A model generated the notes under the pieces. It saw only the letters and a list, made by a program, of their open reading frames with translations, was not told where the DNA came from and made no database searches. A stretch of DNA of 56,379 bases from Actinacidiphila glaucinigra. Lineage in GTDB: Bacteria > Actinomycetota > Actinomycetes > Streptomycetales > Streptomycetaceae. Shown here piece after piece: positions 1 to 9,213 of this stretch (position 1 is its first letter; each line of letters opens with the position of its first letter). The stretch is taken from positions 1 to 56,379 of the forward strand of contig NZ_FZOF01000041.1 in NCBI RefSeq assembly GCF_900188405.1, given 5' to 3'. A program made the position numbers and the translations under genes.

Positions 1-78
1 GGCACTTTCATGCGTAAGTACGCGAAGCCCGCCGCCAAGTCCGTCACCCAGGGCACCGTCCTGCGTGGCACGGCCTGA
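1..78 (+). CDS. Lasso-leader-like short peptide ending without a core (possibly 5' partial)
   Basis: The frame is open from base 1, with an ATG at position 10 and TGA at 76-78, so the peptide is 22 residues from that ATG; an upstream start outside the window is possible and no RBS can be judged. It contains YAKP, matching the YxxP motif that lasso leaders use to bind the RRE, and ends GTVLRGTA-stop, matching the leader tail GxFxxxTx. In a lasso precursor the Thr is position -2 and the core starts after the next residue; here a stop stands at that place. It sits 90 bp before an amidotransferase carrying an RRE-like domain. I infer a scaffold or leader-only substrate. It could instead be the tail of another precursor class or a truncated relic. 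Confidence 0.5.
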   Translation, partial: GTFMRKYAKPAAKSVTQGTVLRGTA

Positions 79-167
79 TCATGGCCGTCGGTGAGCGCGC
101 CTGTTCATCGGGCGCACTCACCACCCTAATTCGAAAAAACGGTTAACGCGCCGCTGAAGGATTTCCC

Positions 168-2336
168 ATGTGTGGACTCGCAGGATATGCCCGGCTCGAT
201 GGACAGGACCTCGGGCCGGAGTTCGACGGTCTCCTCAACAACTTCGCCGAACTGCTGCACCACCGGGGCCCTGACGAGCGCGAGTTGCTGCGCAGCGGCC
301 CGGTGGGTCTCGCCTTCACCCGGCTGTCTCTGGTAAACCCGCAGGACGGCACTCAGCCGCTCATCAGCGACGACGGCAATCTGGTCCTGATTGCAAATGG
401 CGAGGTGTACAACCACAAGGAGCTGGCCGCCGGGCTTCCTTCGGACGTACGGTTGAAGACCGGATCCGACTGCGAGGTTCTGCTCTACCTTTACCGCCAG
501 CATGGCCTCGATTTCCTGCGTGACGTGCGAGGCATGTTCGCGATCATCCTTTGGGACCGAGCCCGCGGACAACTCGTTCTGGCGCGAGACCGTTTTGGTA
601 TCAAGCCGCTGTACTACCACCGCACCGACCAGCGCATTGTTCTGTCATCCGAAATCAAGGGTCTCTTCGCCGACCCTGCGACCCCTCGTCGGTTCGCCTG
701 GGCGAGGGCCCTGTCCGTACCCACCGTCGCCGCCGCCCCCCGGTTCAGCGCGGAGCAGATGTGCACCTGGTTCGAGGGCGTGGAGAGCGTGCCTGCCGCC
801 TCGGTGCTTCGCGTGGACCTGCGTGACGGCAAAACGGTGGAGCATCGCTACTGGGAACTGCCGACCGCGGCTGACGAGTCGACCAGCGCCGAGGGCTTCA
901 TCGAGCGGTACGGCGATTTGCTGGAGTCGTCGATCCGGGACTGCGCGACCGCCGACAGCGAACTGGGGCTCTTCCTGTCCGGGGGGATCGACTCGTCGAT
1001 CGTCCTGGCCCTGGCAAGAAAGCAGGTGGAGGAGCTCCACACGTTCACTGCCCTGAGCGGCGGTACACGGGCCAACGGTGACGCCGAGCACTCCAGTTGG
1101 CTGGCTGACCAGTGGGGGATCCCTAACCACCAGGTGCTTTTCGAGCCTGGCCTTACGCCCACGCCCGAGCAGTGGCTGCGTCTGGTTTGGCTCACCGAGA
1201 GCCCCATGGTCGGCCCGGAGGTGTACTACAAGCACGAGCTTCACCGGTTCGCCCGTCAGGTGCGGCCGGAGCTACGTGGCATGCTGCTTGGCGCCGCCAG
1301 CGACGAGTTCAACGGCGGTTATTCCGAAGGCATGGGTGACGACTGGGCGGGCTTCCTCTCCGGACTGCGTGGGATGAACCGCACGACACGTCTTGACGGG
1401 ATGCCCGGGCTCCGCTACTGGTGGGGCGAGGGCGAGGCGTTCCTGTCCGACAACGTCCTCAACTCGCAGGGCGCCGAACAAGACACTGACCTCTACGCAT
1501 CGTATGTGTTGTCCGAGTACCGTAAAGTCCAGCAGTACAACGTCTGGCACGAGGACCGGACTGCCGCCGGCAGCGGTGTCGAGGCTCGCGTGCCGTTCCT
1601 CGACCACCGGATTGTGGAACTCACCTCATCCATTCCCGAACACCTCCGTCCCCGACTCTTGTGGGACAAGCGGATACTCCGCGAGGCCGTTGGATCGCGG
1701 GTCCCGCGACGCATAGCCGAACGGCCCAAGGTCCCCTTCTTTTACGGGAACGGCACGCACCACGCCTACGGCATGCTGGTGCGGCTGATGAATAGCAATG
1801 GGCGCGAACTGGTCGAGCGCGCCCTGGCGGCCCCAGGCGCCAGCACTTACCTGGACGCCGACAGCATCCGGCAAGGGCTGAACAACTTCGGGGAAGGGAC
1901 GAGCGACTCGCCCTCCGTGGAATTGCTGATGCGTATAGTCAACATGGGCCTCCTTGCCGAGATGGCGACATCCGCGCCGCGGCTGGAATCGATGGACACA
2001 GGCACGGTACGCACAGAACTCAGGGTGCACAGCGATCTGCTGGCCGAAACCCAGAAAATCTTCGAAGCGGGAAGAAACTACGACCTGACGGCTGTGCCCG
2101 TCTCGGCCAAGGGACTCCTACTTCTGTCCGATGCCAGCGGCGACTGGTACCTCGCGAACGACGGGCAGATCGAGTTTGTGCTCGAACCGGAGAGCCCGAT
2201 CGTCAGGGTGCTGCAGCGGATCGACGGGACGTCCACCCTCGCCACCGTGCTCCGCGAGGCGGACGTCAAACTCAAGGCCGTGGAGGAGGAGCTGGACGCG
2301 CTCGTCGACCAGCGGCTTGTCCTCTTCGTCGCATAA
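168..2336 (+). CDS. Asparagine-synthetase-type amidotransferase with C-terminal PqqD/RRE-like domain
   Basis: 722 residues; the ATG at 168 follows GAAGGA. Class II glutaminase domain: Cys2 nucleophile (MCGLAG), HHRGPDE, NGEVYNHKEL and RDRFGIKPLYY are all intact. Synthetase domain: PP-loop LSGGIDSS near residue 270, a modified GAASDEFNGGY, and VEARVPFLDHR. Residues about 630-722 are extra to AsnB and resemble a PqqD-type winged helix (GDWYLANDGQ, IDGTSTLATVL, EEELDALVDQ). Actinobacterial lasso cyclases normally lack the catalytic Cys2, so this enzyme probably makes a true amide from glutamine ammonia on an adenylated carboxylate, with the fused domain binding a peptide. The C-terminal carboxylate of the upstream peptide is the obvious candidate substrate (inference). 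Confidence 0.85.
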   Translation: MCGLAGYARLDGQDLGPEFDGLLNNFAELLHHRGPDERELLRSGPVGLAFTRLSLVNPQDGTQPLISDDGNLVLIANGEVYNHKELAAGLPSDVRLKTGSDCEVLLYLYRQHGLDFLRDVRGMFAIILWDRARGQLVLARDRFGIKPLYYHRTDQRIVLSSEIKGLFADPATPRRFAWARALSVPTVAAAPRFSAEQMCTWFEGVESVPAASVLRVDLRDGKTVEHRYWELPTAADESTSAEGFIERYGDLLESSIRDCATADSELGLFLSGGIDSSIVLALARKQVEELHTFTALSGGTRANGDAEHSSWLADQWGIPNHQVLFEPGLTPTPEQWLRLVWLTESPMVGPEVYYKHELHRFARQVRPELRGMLLGAASDEFNGGYSEGMGDDWAGFLSGLRGMNRTTRLDGMPGLRYWWGEGEAFLSDNVLNSQGAEQDTDLYASYVLSEYRKVQQYNVWHEDRTAAGSGVEARVPFLDHRIVELTSSIPEHLRPRLLWDKRILREAVGSRVPRRIAERPKVPFFYGNGTHHAYGMLVRLMNSNGRELVERALAAPGASTYLDADSIRQGLNNFGEGTSDSPSVELLMRIVNMGLLAEMATSAPRLESMDTGTVRTELRVHSDLLAETQKIFEAGRNYDLTAVPVSAKGLLLLSDASGDWYLANDGQIEFVLEPESPIVRVLQRIDGTSTLATVLREADVKLKAVEEELDALVDQRLVLFVA

Positions 2337-2347
2337 CGGGAGCGCGC

Positions 2348-3385
2348 ATGTATGTCCAACGATTCGAGGAGCAACTGCTCCGCGGAGACGCCACCGAACG
2401 CCCGCGCGGCCCGAAGTATGTTAGCCGTTTCGAACGCTGGGACGACCTGGCGAGTGTACGTCGCCGCCCTCGTCGCCACTTTGCTGCCGCAGAGCTGGAA
2501 CTCTACTTTCCGCCCGAGCTGTACCCGGTGGTGAGGCATCCTTTGGTCGCGGCGAAGGGGAGCGCAGTCGTGAGGCGGCTGCTCCTTCAACGGCTCTATG
2601 ACTACATGGAGTTCACGACCGAGCTGGAGACTCTTGCGGTCATCCCTGTTGCCACGAAGATCAGCCGGGGGCGTTCGGGGCTCTTCCTTCCCGAACGCAT
2701 GATGTCGGACGCGTATAAGATCGTCACGGACGAGACCTGGCACGCGCAGTTCTCGCACGAGTTTACCTGTGAGATCGAGGCTGAAACCAGCGTGCCGTGG
2801 ACGTTGAGGGGAACCCGTACCCCCCCCGCCTTCTTGCTGCGGCTCGATGAGATACGTGGACGGCTGCCACAGAACCTGCGGGGCGTTGAGGGCCTGCTCT
2901 TCGCCATAGTGAGCGAGACCCTGATCTCGGGGATGCTGTCCCAAATTCCGCGCGATGACAGATTGCCGATGTCAGTTCGCAACATTATCCGTGATCATGC
3001 GGAGGACGAAGGCCGCCACCACGTCTACTTCAGGTCCTTGCTCACACACCTATGGCCGGCACTCGCGCGGGTCGAACGGGAGGCTGTCGGTCCGCTTCTC
3101 CCCGGGGTCGTCTACGCCTTCCTGGAGCCTGACTATGCGCAGACGGCGCGTCACCTGCGGGATGTCGGCCTGACCATTGAGCAGATCGACCAGGCCATCA
3201 CGGAGAGCTGGCCCGCCGGCCAGGTACAGAGCGATGTCGCCGCCGCGGCCTCACAACTGACGCGCTACCTCGGAGAGGTCGGGGCACTGCGGGACAAGCG
3301 CACCCTGGTTGCATTCGAGGAGGCCAAGCTGCTGGGCTCGAGGCACGAGGAGCCCGGCGACGTTCCCGAGAGGCTCGTGGGATGA
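2348..3385 (+). CDS. AurF-like diiron N-oxygenase
   Basis: 345 residues, about the size of the AurF / p-aminobenzoate N-oxygenase family. Diiron ligand motifs are visible: the glutamates in MEFTTELE, DETWHAQF near residue 127, ETLISGML near 195, and DHAEDEGRHH near 216-224. Family members oxidise amines to hydroxylamine, nitroso or nitro products. Starts 11 nt after the amidotransferase and overlaps the MFS gene by an ATGA, so it belongs to the same operon. Beside an amide-forming enzyme it may oxidise the installed nitrogen, which is inference; the substrate cannot be read from sequence. There is no partner reductase in the window. Confidence 0.8.
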   Translation: MYVQRFEEQLLRGDATERPRGPKYVSRFERWDDLASVRRRPRRHFAAAELELYFPPELYPVVRHPLVAAKGSAVVRRLLLQRLYDYMEFTTELETLAVIPVATKISRGRSGLFLPERMMSDAYKIVTDETWHAQFSHEFTCEIEAETSVPWTLRGTRTPPAFLLRLDEIRGRLPQNLRGVEGLLFAIVSETLISGMLSQIPRDDRLPMSVRNIIRDHAEDEGRHHVYFRSLLTHLWPALARVEREAVGPLLPGVVYAFLEPDYAQTARHLRDVGLTIEQIDQAITESWPAGQVQSDVAAAASQLTRYLGEVGALRDKRTLVAFEEAKLLGSRHEEPGDVPERLVG

Positions 3386-4626
3386 CGAACAGTCCAACCG
3401 CCACTGCCACCGCCACCGACTCCCGGACGTTCTGGCGATTCTGGTCTGCCTCCACTGTGAGTCGCACCGGATCGAATATAACGGCGGTGGCATTGCCGCT
3501 CGTGGCAGTGAGCAGCCTGCATGCCACAACTCTCCAGGTGACGTTGCTGGCCGCTGCGAGCCAGGCCGCTTGGCTTCTGCTAGGTCTGCCAGCCGGAGTC
3601 ATTGTTCAGAAAGTTCCGCTGCGTGCCCTGCAGGTAACGATGGACCTGGTGCGCGTGGTGGCCATGGGATCCATACCAGTGGCCTGGTGGCTGGACCGAC
3701 TCACGTTTGGACATTTGCTGCTGACGGCCCTGATCACGGGCCTGGCGACTGTGCTCTTCGACATTGCCAACTCCACATTCCTACCGGCGTTGGTCTCCAA
3801 GGACGAACTGACTGCGCGCAACAGCCTGATCTCGGCCACTGAGGCGGTCACCCAGACCGGTGCGCCGTCTGTGAGTGGACTGCTCATCAAGATCGTCGGA
3901 GCCGTCGACGTTCTCGTGATCGACAGTGTCAGCTACCTGATGTCGGCCGTAACGCTATGGACTCTTCCCGAGCGCAGGCCCAGACCGCTGCCGCAGGTGC
4001 CGGTACGGGCGCTCATACGCGAGGGATGCGCTTTTGTGATGCGGCATCCCGTGATGAGGCCGTGCGTGATCTGGGCAACGGTGAGCAACTTCTTCACCGC
4101 GGCCCTGATGGCTCTGACCCCGCTCTACCTGGTGCGGGAGGTGGGGGCCTCGCCCACCGTGGTGGGCCTCGTGATCGCCGCCGACGGAGCCGGATCACTG
4201 ATTGGTTCGATGGTGGCGACCAGGCTCTCGGCATGGGTCGGCACAGCGCGCGCCATGATTGTGTCAGGGGCCCTCGGCGGTGCCACGGCGCTGGTAATAC
4301 CGATGACGACCACGCTTGGCAATATCGGCTACTTCATTGTCGGCAACGCAACAGTCGCGATGGCCGTGGTGATCGGCAGCATCGTCACCAGGACTCACAG
4401 GCAGGTAGAGTCACCGCCGGAGCTCCTATCGAGGGTCATGGCAACGGTGCGGTTCATCTCATGGGGAGCGCTTCCCGTGGGGGCCTTCCTGAGCGGTGTA
4501 CTCGCTGACTCGCTCGGTCTGCGCACGGCCCTGTGGATGGTCTGCGCGGGCTTCCTACTGGCGCCGGCGGTGCTCATGATGAGCACCGTGCGGAAGCTAC
4601 GTGATCTGAGCGAGGTGCGGGTCTGA
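3382..4626 (+). CDS. MFS transporter, probable exporter
   Basis: 414 residues with about 12 hydrophobic segments, and the MFS_3-type region DELTARNSLISATEAVTQ around residues 135-155 typical of Streptomyces efflux proteins of the enterobactin-exporter/MFS_3 group. The ATG at 3382 overlaps the previous stop (ATGA), indicating translational coupling with the N-oxygenase. The likely role is export of the locus product and self-protection, at the cytoplasmic membrane. The substrate is unknown. Confidence 0.85.
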   Translation: MTNSPTATATATDSRTFWRFWSASTVSRTGSNITAVALPLVAVSSLHATTLQVTLLAAASQAAWLLLGLPAGVIVQKVPLRALQVTMDLVRVVAMGSIPVAWWLDRLTFGHLLLTALITGLATVLFDIANSTFLPALVSKDELTARNSLISATEAVTQTGAPSVSGLLIKIVGAVDVLVIDSVSYLMSAVTLWTLPERRPRPLPQVPVRALIREGCAFVMRHPVMRPCVIWATVSNFFTAALMALTPLYLVREVGASPTVVGLVIAADGAGSLIGSMVATRLSAWVGTARAMIVSGALGGATALVIPMTTTLGNIGYFIVGNATVAMAVVIGSIVTRTHRQVESPPELLSRVMATVRFISWGALPVGAFLSGVLADSLGLRTALWMVCAGFLLAPAVLMMSTVRKLRDLSEVRV

Positions 4627-4681
4627 CACCCCATACGTCGGACCCTAGTGGAAATACTGCGAAAAGGAGAAATCAATCCCC

Positions 4682-4960
4682 ATGAATCACGTCGTCGATC
4701 GAAGCGAATCTGTGCCCCGGCGGGTTCTGGGGATCAGAATCCGCCGGATGAAGGACGATTTCTTGATCGGGGACGAGGACCGGGCGCTACTCATCGAGGA
4801 CATCGCCGCGTTCATCTTCGCCTCGCTGGACGGCCACCGGAGCACTACTAAGGTGGCACAGCTCGTAGCCCAGGAGTACGGGGTCGACGAGGGAACGGCG
4901 TTGGCGGACGTCGTAGAGTTCCTTGGTGATCTGGCGGACCAGGGGATCATCGAATGGTGA
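4682..4960 (+). CDS. PqqD-like RiPP recognition protein
   Basis: 92 residues, the size of stand-alone PqqD or lasso B1 proteins. The pattern RIRRMKDDFLIGDEDRALLIEDIAAFIF then LDGHRSTTKVAQLVAQEYGVD and a terminal helix with LADQGIIEW is the beta-sheet plus winged-helix layout of PqqD domains. AAAGGAG lies about 13 nt before the ATG. Such proteins bind leader peptides through motifs such as YxxP, which the peptide at the start of the window has. It is a second RRE-like domain in the locus, besides the one fused to the amidotransferase. No peptidase partner (lasso B2) is visible. Confidence 0.75.
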   Translation: MNHVVDRSESVPRRVLGIRIRRMKDDFLIGDEDRALLIEDIAAFIFASLDGHRSTTKVAQLVAQEYGVDEGTALADVVEFLGDLADQGIIEW

Positions 4961-4987
4961 GGCATGTTCAGGAGAGAGGCGTACGGC

Positions 4988-5776
4988 ATGGGGAATAGGA
5001 CCGCGGAAGACTGGCTGGCTCCGCTGCGGGAGCGGCATCTGATTCCCGAAGGGATCAGAGCCGCGTTCGTCGTCGGCTCTGTCGCTCGCGGCTGGCACAA
5101 CCCGCGCAGCGACTACGACATCTACGTCGTCTCAGACTCGCTCTACGCCGCCGAGACGAGCGAGGCGATTCCGGTGCCACTGGAGCCCTCATTCGTGACT
5201 GTCGAGGTCTTCTACGCGCAGGAGAAGCGCTGGGAGGTGAAGTACTGGAGTGACTCGCAAATCGACCAGATGCTGGCCAAGGTCTCCTGGGACGCGTACG
5301 AACGAGGCAGCATTCCGGGGAACGCCCTCGCATCCATCGAAGAACTGACGCTCGCCCGTCTCGGGCACTGCCTTCCCCTGATCGGCGCCGACTGGGTCGA
5401 AGAGCGACGTAGCCAGCTTGGCAGGACGGCGTTCCGTTCGTTCGCCATCGCTCGCTCCCTGGGGGCGGCAGACACGTACGTCGAGGACGCGCTGGGGCAG
5501 ATGGAGGCGGGTGACTTGGAGAGCGCAGTGCTCTCAGCCCGGCAGGCCTTCGGCCATGCCGTCGACGCCCTCCTCGAAGGCGAAGGGGAGTTCGGCAGTC
5601 ACCAGCCGAAATGGCGTGCCAACAGGTTCAAGGCTGCTACTCCTGGGGTTCTCACCTTCGACGAGTACTGGGCGGTTGAGACTTTGCAGACGTACGACAA
5701 TGCCGATCCTCTTCCCTGGATCAAGATGGTGCTCGCCTTGTGTCAGGACATCGCCATGCGGGTGGACGTCTCCTGA
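4988..5776 (+). CDS. Nucleotidyltransferase with helical C-terminal domain
   Basis: Start chosen at 4988 because AGGAGAGAGG lies about 8 nt upstream; the alternative ATG at 4964 has no good RBS. 262 residues. The N-terminal third has the pol-beta-type nucleotidyltransferase signature FVVGSVARG...SDYDIYVV (GS, then DxD). The C-terminal half is all-helical (AIARSLGAADTYVEDALGQ), like KNTase/HEPN-type tails. Such enzymes transfer NMP to a hydroxyl or phosphate of a small molecule and occur in some lasso clusters and as antibiotic resistance enzymes. Possible roles are tailoring or self-resistance. Confidence 0.75.
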   Translation: MGNRTAEDWLAPLRERHLIPEGIRAAFVVGSVARGWHNPRSDYDIYVVSDSLYAAETSEAIPVPLEPSFVTVEVFYAQEKRWEVKYWSDSQIDQMLAKVSWDAYERGSIPGNALASIEELTLARLGHCLPLIGADWVEERRSQLGRTAFRSFAIARSLGAADTYVEDALGQMEAGDLESAVLSARQAFGHAVDALLEGEGEFGSHQPKWRANRFKAATPGVLTFDEYWAVETLQTYDNADPLPWIKMVLALCQDIAMRVDVS

Positions 5777-5877
5777 GGTCTGCGGCTGGTGCCGGCGTTC
5801 CGGGCACATGTTCTACGGAGTAACGAACAGGGGAATGACGAAGTGGCGCTACGAACTCGCGGTCGGTACGCGGCGTC

Positions 5878-6792
5878 GTGATTAGGATTGACGTTGACGA
5901 GGACACCCTCCGCACCGTCCGCTTGACATTCAGCCCCCTGTGGGAAACCTTCGGCAGCATCGGTCTCCTGGCACGGTACCGGGGCGAGGCCCCTTCGCCG
6001 TATACGGAGTGGGCGCGGGCGGTGCGTCTCACAATGCCGGTGGGTCTGGCGCGGGACTTGGCCGGGGTGCTACATGACTCTGGCCTGTCGCGTCTCGTTC
6101 CCGGGTTCGTGCCCCTGCCCGACCCTGCGCGGAACACGTTTGCGGCTGAATTCGACCACCTTCGCCGCATCAGGGGCAACCCGCCGGAGGAGCGCCACCT
6201 CTATTCATTGCTGGCGCGATACTGGGATGTTGCGCTTGCGCCCCACTGGAACCGGATCCGCTCCTCGCTGGAGGAGGAAATCTTGCTCCGAGGCCGCACG
6301 CTCGCCGTCGAGGGCCCCGAGGCGATGCTCGGAGAGCTGGGTGGCCGGGTGCTGTGGACCAGGCCCCGTCTCACCGTTCCTTACCACCGAGACCTGGACC
6401 TGACGATCACGAGGTCCCGGCTCCTCCTCGTCCCCACCGTGTTCTCCGGCGGTCTGAGGTTGCTAGTCGAAGATCGTGACGGGGTGGCCATGTCGTACCA
6501 GGCGCGGGCCACAGGTCGCCTGCGGATATTGACGGCCGGAGCCGATGGCGGGCGGAGCGAGGACCGGCTCGCGTTGCTGCTGGGTAAGGGGCGTGCACAG
6601 GTCGTACGAGCCCTGGAACTGCCAATGACGACTACTGCTGTGGCGGAGTCCCTGGGCTTGGCGAAGAGCACTGTCTCACAGCACTTGGCAGTGCTGTCTG
6701 GAAGTGGAGTCGTGTGGAAGCGGCGCATCGGTGCGAGCGTCTTCTACCAGCTCGACGAAAGCGGCCTTGCGTTGCTTAGGCAATTGGGTTGA
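5878..6792 (+). CDS. ArsR-family transcriptional regulator
   Basis: 304 residues from a GTG at 5878, the only usable start because an in-frame stop lies at 5836. The C-terminal 90 residues form an ArsR winged helix (RAQVVRALELPMTTTAVAESLGL, then KSTVSQHLAVLSGSGVVWKR). The first 200 residues match the long N-terminal extension of Streptomyces DUF5937 ArsR proteins. No metal-binding CxC motif is seen. It is last in the RiPP-like locus and may regulate it. Confidence 0.8.
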   Translation: MIRIDVDEDTLRTVRLTFSPLWETFGSIGLLARYRGEAPSPYTEWARAVRLTMPVGLARDLAGVLHDSGLSRLVPGFVPLPDPARNTFAAEFDHLRRIRGNPPEERHLYSLLARYWDVALAPHWNRIRSSLEEEILLRGRTLAVEGPEAMLGELGGRVLWTRPRLTVPYHRDLDLTITRSRLLLVPTVFSGGLRLLVEDRDGVAMSYQARATGRLRILTAGADGGRSEDRLALLLGKGRAQVVRALELPMTTTAVAESLGLAKSTVSQHLAVLSGSGVVWKRRIGASVFYQLDESGLALLRQLG

Positions 6793-6956
6793 TGCCAAGG
6801 TTTGGCCGGACCGGAGCCTCCTCGCGCGATCAATGGCCTTGTGCTGCATGGGCAGATGGGGCGGCGGTACTTGTCGCCCTAAGACATCAGCCGACCGCAC
6901 TGTCGATCCTGTGCCACCTTGACGGCGGGACGAAGCTGACCGATGCCGCCTTCGCC
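6793..6956. other. Gap between ArsR gene and IS630 relic
   Basis: Noncoding. Probably the outer end of the IS630 relic lies here, but no terminal repeat could be paired because the other end is lost at the ISL3 insertion. Confidence 0.4.
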
Positions 6957-7509
6957 TTACTGAGGATTGATGCGTGATGTCGCCGGGGCTTGTGGCGAGG
7001 CCGGTGGCGATGAGGCAGCCGGTGATGATGGTGGGCCGGTACTGGATCTGGCGTGGCCCCGGCGGACTGCGGTGACCAGGTGCGTGTAGTCGGTGAAGGC
7101 GATGTTGGCCAGGCTGGTGCGTTGCAGGCTGGACCAGATCCCTTCCACGGGTTTGAGGTCGGGTGCATAGGCTGGCAACTAAACACGGTGAGCCAGTCCC
7201 GGGCCGTGGTCCAGGCGCGCATCGCACGACTGAGGTGCAGGCCAACGTTGTCCCAGACCAGCACGATCGGTCCGCCGAGCTTGGTGTGGGCGGCGGTGAG
7301 CAGGTCTCGTAAGTCCTTCCAGGAGAATCCTTTGCGGCCGTCGGGCCGCCGGTCACCGGTGTGTCGGAAGACCAACCGCGGCCGCTCGCCGGGCTTGTAG
7401 CAGCACAGAGCGGCCGCTGACAGGTGACGTCTGCTGCCGCCGTTGACCTGGATCACCGGGGTGACGCCTGTGCGGGACCAGGTGCGGGCGGTGTGCGGCG
7501 TCATCGAGA
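6957..7509 (-). pseudogene. IS630-family transposase relic
   Basis: Read on the minus strand, three frames carry consecutive pieces of an IS630 DDE transposase. First comes GPIVLVWDNVGLHLSRAM (second Asp region). Then, in another frame, LPAYAPDLKPVEGIWSSLQ (the NPxE-type end motif). Then, in a third frame, IQYRPTIITGCLIATGL. Two frameshifts, near 7170 and near 7060, disrupt it. The 5' half is missing because the ISL3 element begins at 7510. A dead remnant. Confidence 0.8.
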
Positions 7510-7552
7510 GGTTCAGCCAAGATTTTCGTGAAGCGATGACGCAGTGTCATGC
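7510..7552 (+). repeat. Left terminal inverted repeat of ISL3 element
   Basis: 43-bp end, imperfectly inverted at 9208-9250 with two mismatches. Confidence 0.9.
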
Positions 7553-7635
7553 CGGGTTGGGTGTGCACGGTTCGTGCTTTGCTGCGCCGGTGACGCGCTG
7601 GTCGTGGCAACGGGACCCTGTGACCGTGTGAGGTA

Positions 7636-9213
7636 ATGCTGCAGCAGCTCTTCCCTCATCTGTCCGCGGTGCTGGTGGAACAGGTGCGCGTGGAAGAGGA
7701 AACCGTACTGGTCGTCGCGCGGACCCGTGATGGCACGGCCGTGCCCTGTCCTGACTGCGGTGGGCTGGCTTGGCGAGTCCACAGCCGCTACCGGCGGCAT
7801 CTGGCCGACGCCGGCTTCGGCGGCCGCCGGGTCGTCATCGACCTGCGCGTCCGACGCCTGTTCTGCGACAGTGCTCACTGCGCTCGCCGGACCTTCGCCG
7901 AGCAGACAGCAGGTTTGACTGTGAGATACGGCCGCCGCACGGCCGTCCTCACCAAGATCGTGCAAACGATCGCCTTGGCACTGGCCGGGCGAGCCGGCGC
8001 CCGGCTCGCGGACGTCCTGCACATCCCGATCAGCCGGACCACCCTGCTCAATGTGGTGATGGCGATGCCCGATCCACCCCGGCCCGCATTGCGGGTACTC
8101 GGCGTCGATGACTTCGCCACCCGTCGCGGCCGACGCTACGGGACCGTACTCGTGGACCTGGACTCGCACCGTGTCGTGGATCTCCTGCCTGGCCGCGGGA
8201 AAGCACCCCTGGTCTCCTGGCTGGCCGATCATCCCGGCATCGAAATGGTCTGCCGGGACCGAGCCGGAGCCTACGCAGAGGCAGCAAACGTCGGAGCACC
8301 CCAAGCCCGTCAGGTCGCCGACGCCTGGCACTTGTGGGACAACCTGGCCCATACGGTCGAACGCACCGTGATCACCCATCGCTCCTGTCTGACACCGCCG
8401 CCGCCCCCGCAATCCGAGCCCACGCGCACAAAGGAACCTCCCGACCCCGCTCTCAACCCCGACACCGGCACCGAGAAATGGCTGGTCACCCGCACCCGAG
8501 AGCGATACCGGGCCGTCCAGGACCTGCTTGCCCAGGGATGGACGATCAGCGCCATCGGACGCGAACTCGGACTGGCCCGCCACACCGCCCGCCGCTACGC
8601 ACGCTGCGAGAACCCCGAAGCCCTCGCCGACCGGGCCATCCGCACCACCCGGCTGGACACCTGGCGGCCCTACCTGATCAGCCGCTGGAACCAGGGATGC
8701 ACCAACGCCTCCGCCCTCTTCCGCGAGATCCAGGCCCAGGGCTACCCAGGACGCACACCGCAAGCCGTGCGCCGCCTCCTGCGTCCCTTGCGTGACACTG
8801 CGAAGGCGGCACCTGCACCGCCGCCAAAACCGCAGGACCTCACCCGCTGGATCACCCGCCACCCCGGACGGTTACGAGCCGAAGAAGAACAGCAACTCGA
8901 AGACGTCCTGTCCCGATGCCCCGAACTGGCCAGACTGAGCACCCACGTTCATGCCTTCGCCCGCATGATCTGCGACCGAACCGGCACCGACCTCCCCGCC
9001 TGGATCCGCGCGGTCCACGCCGACGACCTACCGCAGCTGCACGCCTTCGCCGACGGACTCGACCGTGACTGGGACGCTGTCCTGGCCGGCCTCACCCTGC
9101 CCTGGAGCAGCGGCCCCGTTGAAGGCCACGTGAACCGGATCAAGATGCTCAAACGACAGATGTATGGACGCGCAAGCCTCCCGCTCCTCCGCAAACGAGT
9201 CCTCCTCGCATGA
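7636..9213 (+). CDS. ISL3-family transposase
   Basis: 525 residues; the ATG follows GAGGT. N-terminal zinc-binding motif CPDCGGLAWRVHSRYRR and CDSAHCARRTF, then the DDE core: VLGVDDFATRRGRRYGTVLVD, DRAGAYAEAA, and C-terminal SSGPVEGHVNRIKMLKRQMYGRA, all typical of ISL3 transposases. A helix-turn-helix (GWTISAIGRELGLARHTARRY) lies in the middle. Full length with no frameshift; the stop codon lies within the right terminal repeat, so the element is compact and possibly still active. Confidence 0.95.
   Translation: MLQQLFPHLSAVLVEQVRVEEETVLVVARTRDGTAVPCPDCGGLAWRVHSRYRRHLADAGFGGRRVVIDLRVRRLFCDSAHCARRTFAEQTAGLTVRYGRRTAVLTKIVQTIALALAGRAGARLADVLHIPISRTTLLNVVMAMPDPPRPALRVLGVDDFATRRGRRYGTVLVDLDSHRVVDLLPGRGKAPLVSWLADHPGIEMVCRDRAGAYAEAANVGAPQARQVADAWHLWDNLAHTVERTVITHRSCLTPPPPPQSEPTRTKEPPDPALNPDTGTEKWLVTRTRERYRAVQDLLAQGWTISAIGRELGLARHTARRYARCENPEALADRAIRTTRLDTWRPYLISRWNQGCTNASALFREIQAQGYPGRTPQAVRRLLRPLRDTAKAAPAPPPKPQDLTRWITRHPGRLRAEEEQQLEDVLSRCPELARLSTHVHAFARMICDRTGTDLPAWIRAVHADDLPQLHAFADGLDRDWDAVLAGLTLPWSSGPVEGHVNRIKMLKRQMYGRASLPLLRKRVLLA

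Noticed and set aside
1..2336. Ordinary lasso peptide cluster
   Set aside because: The peptide has no core and no Asp/Glu for ring closure, the cyclase-like protein keeps glutaminase Cys2, and no B2 protease is present.
7513..8862. 449-codon minus-strand open frame
   Set aside because: Antisense shadow of the intact ISL3 transposase, which has clear domain motifs.
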